Source of the DNA: Brevundimonas sp.
GTDB taxonomy: Bacteria > Pseudomonadota > Alphaproteobacteria > Caulobacterales > Caulobacteraceae
Reading direction: 5' to 3'
Assembly: GCA_022712235.1 (NCBI GenBank)
Contig: JALAGW010000037.1
Coordinates: forward strand, 1 to 9,941
Length of the DNA: 9,941 nucleotides
Made by a program: the position numbers and the translations under genes. How positions within the stretch are numbered: position 1 is the stretch's first letter; every line of letters starts with the position of its first letter. Positions 8,224 through 9,941 of the stretch are shown piece after piece. Below the pieces are notes generated by a model. The model was not told where the DNA came from. It did no database searches and saw only the letters and a list, made by a program, of their open reading frames with translations.

Positions 8224-8882
8224 GCCGCGGCGTAGATGCTGCGGAACAGGACGGCGCCGTCGGCGCTGCCCAGTTCGGCTTCAAAGGCGCGGTCGGGATG
8301 GGGCATCATGCCCAGGACATTGCCGCGCGCGTTCTGGATGCCGGCGATGTCGGCGACCGAGCCGTTGGGGTTGTCGACATAGCGGAACACCACCTGGCCC
8401 TCGCCCTCGAGGCGGGCCAGGGTCTCGGCGTCGGCGAAGTAGTTTCCGTCTCCGTTGCCCTGGGTCATGACGACTTCGCGCTGGCCCTGATAGCCCGAGG
8501 TGAAGCGGGTCTGGCCGTTGGCGACCGTCAGGCTGATGGGCTTGCAGACGTATTTCAGACCGGCGTTGCGCAGCAGGGCGCCCGGCAGCATCCCGGCCTC
8601 GCACAGGACCTGGAAGCCGTTGCAGATGCCGACCACGGTGACGCCGTCGTCGGCGGCCTTCTTGACCGCCTGCATGATGGGGGCCTGGGCCGCCATCGCG
8701 CCGCAGCGCAGATAGTCGCCGTAGGAGAAGCCGCCCGGCAGGACGATCAGATCGAGGCCCTTCGGCAGCTCGGTCTCGGCGTGCCAGACCATTTGGACCT
8801 GTTCGCCAGTGGAACGTTCGACGGCGACCTTGCAGTCGCGGTCGCAGTTGGAACCCGGGAAGACGATGACGGCTGCGCTCAT
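8220..8882 (-). CDS. purQ: Phosphoribosylformylglycinamidine synthase subunit PurQ (220 aa)
   Basis: Class I glutamine amidotransferase subunit that hydrolyses glutamine and passes ammonia to PurL. Landmarks are VIVFPGSNCDRD (5-16), LPGGFSYGDYLRCGA (48-62), the nucleophile loop GICNGFQ with C87 (85-91), and MMPHPDRAF (192-200) with catalytic H195. The third triad position, usually Glu two residues after this His, is Asp197 here, and the usual HGEG-type loop reads GNGDG (142-146). The start is ATG at 8882, with AGGAGG at 8890-8895 seven bases upstream. Two earlier in-frame ATGs (8903, 8900) would put that Shine-Dalgarno inside the coding region and add residues with no family match. The length fits the family (about 220-230). 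purL is on the same strand but is separated by three unrelated genes, and purS is absent from the window. The TAA stop at 8222-8220 overlaps the stop of the convergent hydroxylase gene. Confidence 0.97.
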   Translation of the reverse strand: MSAAVIVFPGSNCDRDCKVAVERSTGEQVQMVWHAETELPKGLDLIVLPGGFSYGDYLRCGAMAAQAPIMQAVKKAADDGVTVVGICNGFQVLCEAGMLPGALLRNAGLKYVCKPISLTVANGQTRFTSGYQGQREVVMTQGNGDGNYFADAETLARLEGEGQVVFRYVDNPNGSVADIAGIQNARGNVLGMMPHPDRAFEAELGSADGAVLFRSIYAAA

Positions 8883-8889
8883 GGGCGGG

Positions 8890-8895
8890 CCTCCT
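8890..8895 (-). promoter_or_regulatory. Consensus Shine-Dalgarno of purQ that fixes its start
   Basis: AGGAGG on the minus strand, with seven bases before the ATG at 8882-8880. It excludes the in-frame ATG codons at 8903 and 8900, which lie upstream of it. Confidence 0.85.
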
Positions 8896-9066
8896 AGCAT
8901 CAATTGTTCAGGATGTCAGGCGTGGCCGATCAGGCTTTTCAAGGCGCGCGTTTCGTCCTTCCCGATCCGCGATGATCCGGTGCGAATTCCGCATCCGTCC
9001 CGCTATCGTTTCCAACCGGTTAACCGTATTCAGTCCATAGGGGCGGGCTAGTAGTCGGATCGTCCC
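8896..9066. promoter_or_regulatory. Divergent intergenic region between purQ and ddl
   Basis: These 171 bases must drive purQ leftward and at least part of ddl expression rightward. I see no ORF, RNA gene or strong sigma-70 pair; TTGAAA on the minus strand (8936-8941 region) lacks a convincing -10. The ddl side carries overlapping palindromes AACCGGTT (9014-9021) and CGGTTAACCG (9017-9026). They contain TTAACC, most of the TTAACCAT half-site recognised by the Caulobacterales cell-cycle regulator CtrA. Only this half is seen, without the second TTAA seven bases on, so CtrA binding is speculative. Two in-frame stops (TAG at 9049 and 9052) close the frame before the ddl ATG. Confidence 0.4.
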
Positions 9067-9941
9067 ATGCGCGCGCCCCTGAACACCCTTCACGTCGCTG
9101 TCCTGATGGGCGGCCTGTCGTCCGAACGCGAGGTTTCGCTGTCCTCGGGCCGCGGCTGCGCCGACGCCCTGGAAGGGCAGGTGGCCAAGGTCACGCGCGT
9201 CGACGCCGGTCGCGATCTGGCCCAGGTGCTGACGGCGCTGAAGCCCGACGTCGTCTTCAACGCCCTGCATGGAAAATGGGGCGAGGACGGCTGCGTTCAG
9301 GGCATCCTTGAGACTCTGAAGATCCCCTACACCCACTCCGGCGTCCTGGCCTCGGCCCTGGCCATGGACAAGGACAAGTCCAAGGCCGTGCTGAGCGCGG
9401 CGGGCGTCATCATCCCCGGCGGCGGCCTGTTCGACCGTCATGAGGTCGCCAGCCGTCACGTCATCGACCCGCCCTATGTGGTCAAGCCGAACGCCGAAGG
9501 CTCCTCGGTCGGCGTCTTCGTGGTGCGCGAGGGCGCCAACCGCCCGGTGGTCGAGGTCGGCGCGGACGACTGGGCCTATGGCGATCTGGTCATGGTCGAG
9601 CCCTTCATTGCGGGCAAGGAACTGGCCGTCACCGTCCTGGGCGAGGCCAGCGGCCCACGCGCCCTGACCGTCACCGACATCACCCCGGCCAAGGGCTTCT
9701 ACGACTACGAGGCCAAATACGCCGAGGGCGGCTCCAAGCACGTCCTGCCCGCCGAACTTCCCGCACACGTCTTTGACAAGGCTTTACGTCAGTCGGAACT
9801 GGCTCACGCAGCCATGGGCTGCCGCGGCGTGTCGCGATCCGATTTCCGTTATGATGATGTTAACGACGTTCTCGTTCTTCTGGAGGTCAACACCCAGCCC
9901 GGCATGACGCCGACCTCGCTCAGTCCCGAGCAGGCCGCCCA
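9067..9941 (+). CDS. ddl: D-alanine--D-alanine ligase, 3' end missing
   Basis: ATP-grasp enzyme that joins two D-alanines for the peptidoglycan stem peptide, in the cytoplasm. The frame is open from 9067 to the window edge, giving 291 residues of a protein usually about 305-325 long, so only the C-terminal tip is missing. Landmarks are GGLSSEREVSLSSG (15-28; E20 matches the N-terminal catalytic Glu of E. coli DdlB), FNALHGKWGEDG (64-75), YVVKPNAEGSSVGV (137-150), FYDYEAKY (211-218), RSDFR (257-261), and LLEVNTQPGMTPTSL (271-285, Mg and second D-Ala site). The start is ATG 9067, since two in-frame TAG codons lie 12 and 15 bases before it. No good Shine-Dalgarno is seen. In Caulobacter and most alphaproteobacteria ddl follows murB in the division/cell-wall cluster; here purQ is divergent upstream, so ddl needs its own promoter. 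Confidence 0.97.
   Translation, partial: MRAPLNTLHVAVLMGGLSSEREVSLSSGRGCADALEGQVAKVTRVDAGRDLAQVLTALKPDVVFNALHGKWGEDGCVQGILETLKIPYTHSGVLASALAMDKDKSKAVLSAAGVIIPGGGLFDRHEVASRHVIDPPYVVKPNAEGSSVGVFVVREGANRPVVEVGADDWAYGDLVMVEPFIAGKELAVTVLGEASGPRALTVTDITPAKGFYDYEAKYAEGGSKHVLPAELPAHVFDKALRQSELAHAAMGCRGVSRSDFRYDDVNDVLVLLEVNTQPGMTPTSLSPEQAA

Noticed and set aside
8121..8897. Plus-strand open frame of 258 codons over purQ
   Set aside because: Antisense shadow of purQ, with repetitive Gly/Ala/Asp/His composition and no domain.
8883..8903. Seven-residue N-terminal extension of PurQ
   Set aside because: The consensus Shine-Dalgarno AGGAGG lies inside this extension, and the family N-terminus begins at the ATG at 8882.
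8908..9768. Minus-strand open frame of 286 codons over ddl
   Set aside because: It is antisense to ddl, whose motifs are unmistakable on the plus strand.

Overview
This 9,941-base window is GC-rich chromosomal DNA that looks like an alphaproteobacterium of the Caulobacterales, most likely Brevundimonas or a close relative. That is inferred from base composition, protein style and gene families; no 16S or marker search was possible. I see no rRNA, tRNA, transposase, phage gene or CRISPR array. Most genes are housekeeping or accessory metabolic genes of recognisable families.

Layout, left to right. (1) The 3' part of a YmdB-family metallophosphoesterase gene (+) runs in from the left edge. (2) It converges on a minus-strand block, and the junction holds a perfect 30-bp inverted repeat (595-624 / 672-701). 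(3) Read in its own direction (right to left), the minus-strand block is: an eight-helix TspO/MBR-like membrane protein, purL (FGAM synthase large subunit), a small lipoprotein overlapping purL by one base, a GT4-type glycosyltransferase, and a cytochrome P450. The P450 is separated from the glycosyltransferase by its own AT-rich promoter-like region with a palindrome. (4) A divergent gap (6697-6826) leads into two plus-strand genes: a very acidic 78-residue protein and a TPR-like plus aspartyl/asparaginyl beta-hydroxylase-fold protein. (5) The hydroxylase gene ends four bases inside the end of minus-strand purQ, the glutaminase subunit that partners PurL. (6) A 184-base divergent region separates purQ from ddl (D-alanine--D-alanine ligase), which runs off the right edge.

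How the genes work together. PurQ and PurL act in one step of purine synthesis: PurQ supplies ammonia from glutamine and PurL makes FGAM from FGAR. They sit on the same strand but are separated by three unrelated genes, and the third subunit, PurS, is not in the window. Ddl makes the D-Ala-D-Ala dipeptide for peptidoglycan. It normally lies inside the division and cell-wall cluster behind murB, but here its upstream neighbour is purQ.

I found no convincing new multi-gene system. The signals most worth a second look are local: a leader segment shared by purL and purQ, with the Shine-Dalgarno degraded in purL and a strong one displaced into a hairpin loop; substituted glutaminase motifs in PurQ; a palindrome over the P450 promoter; the paired-hairpin repeat; and an AT-richer patch near the end of the visible ddl.
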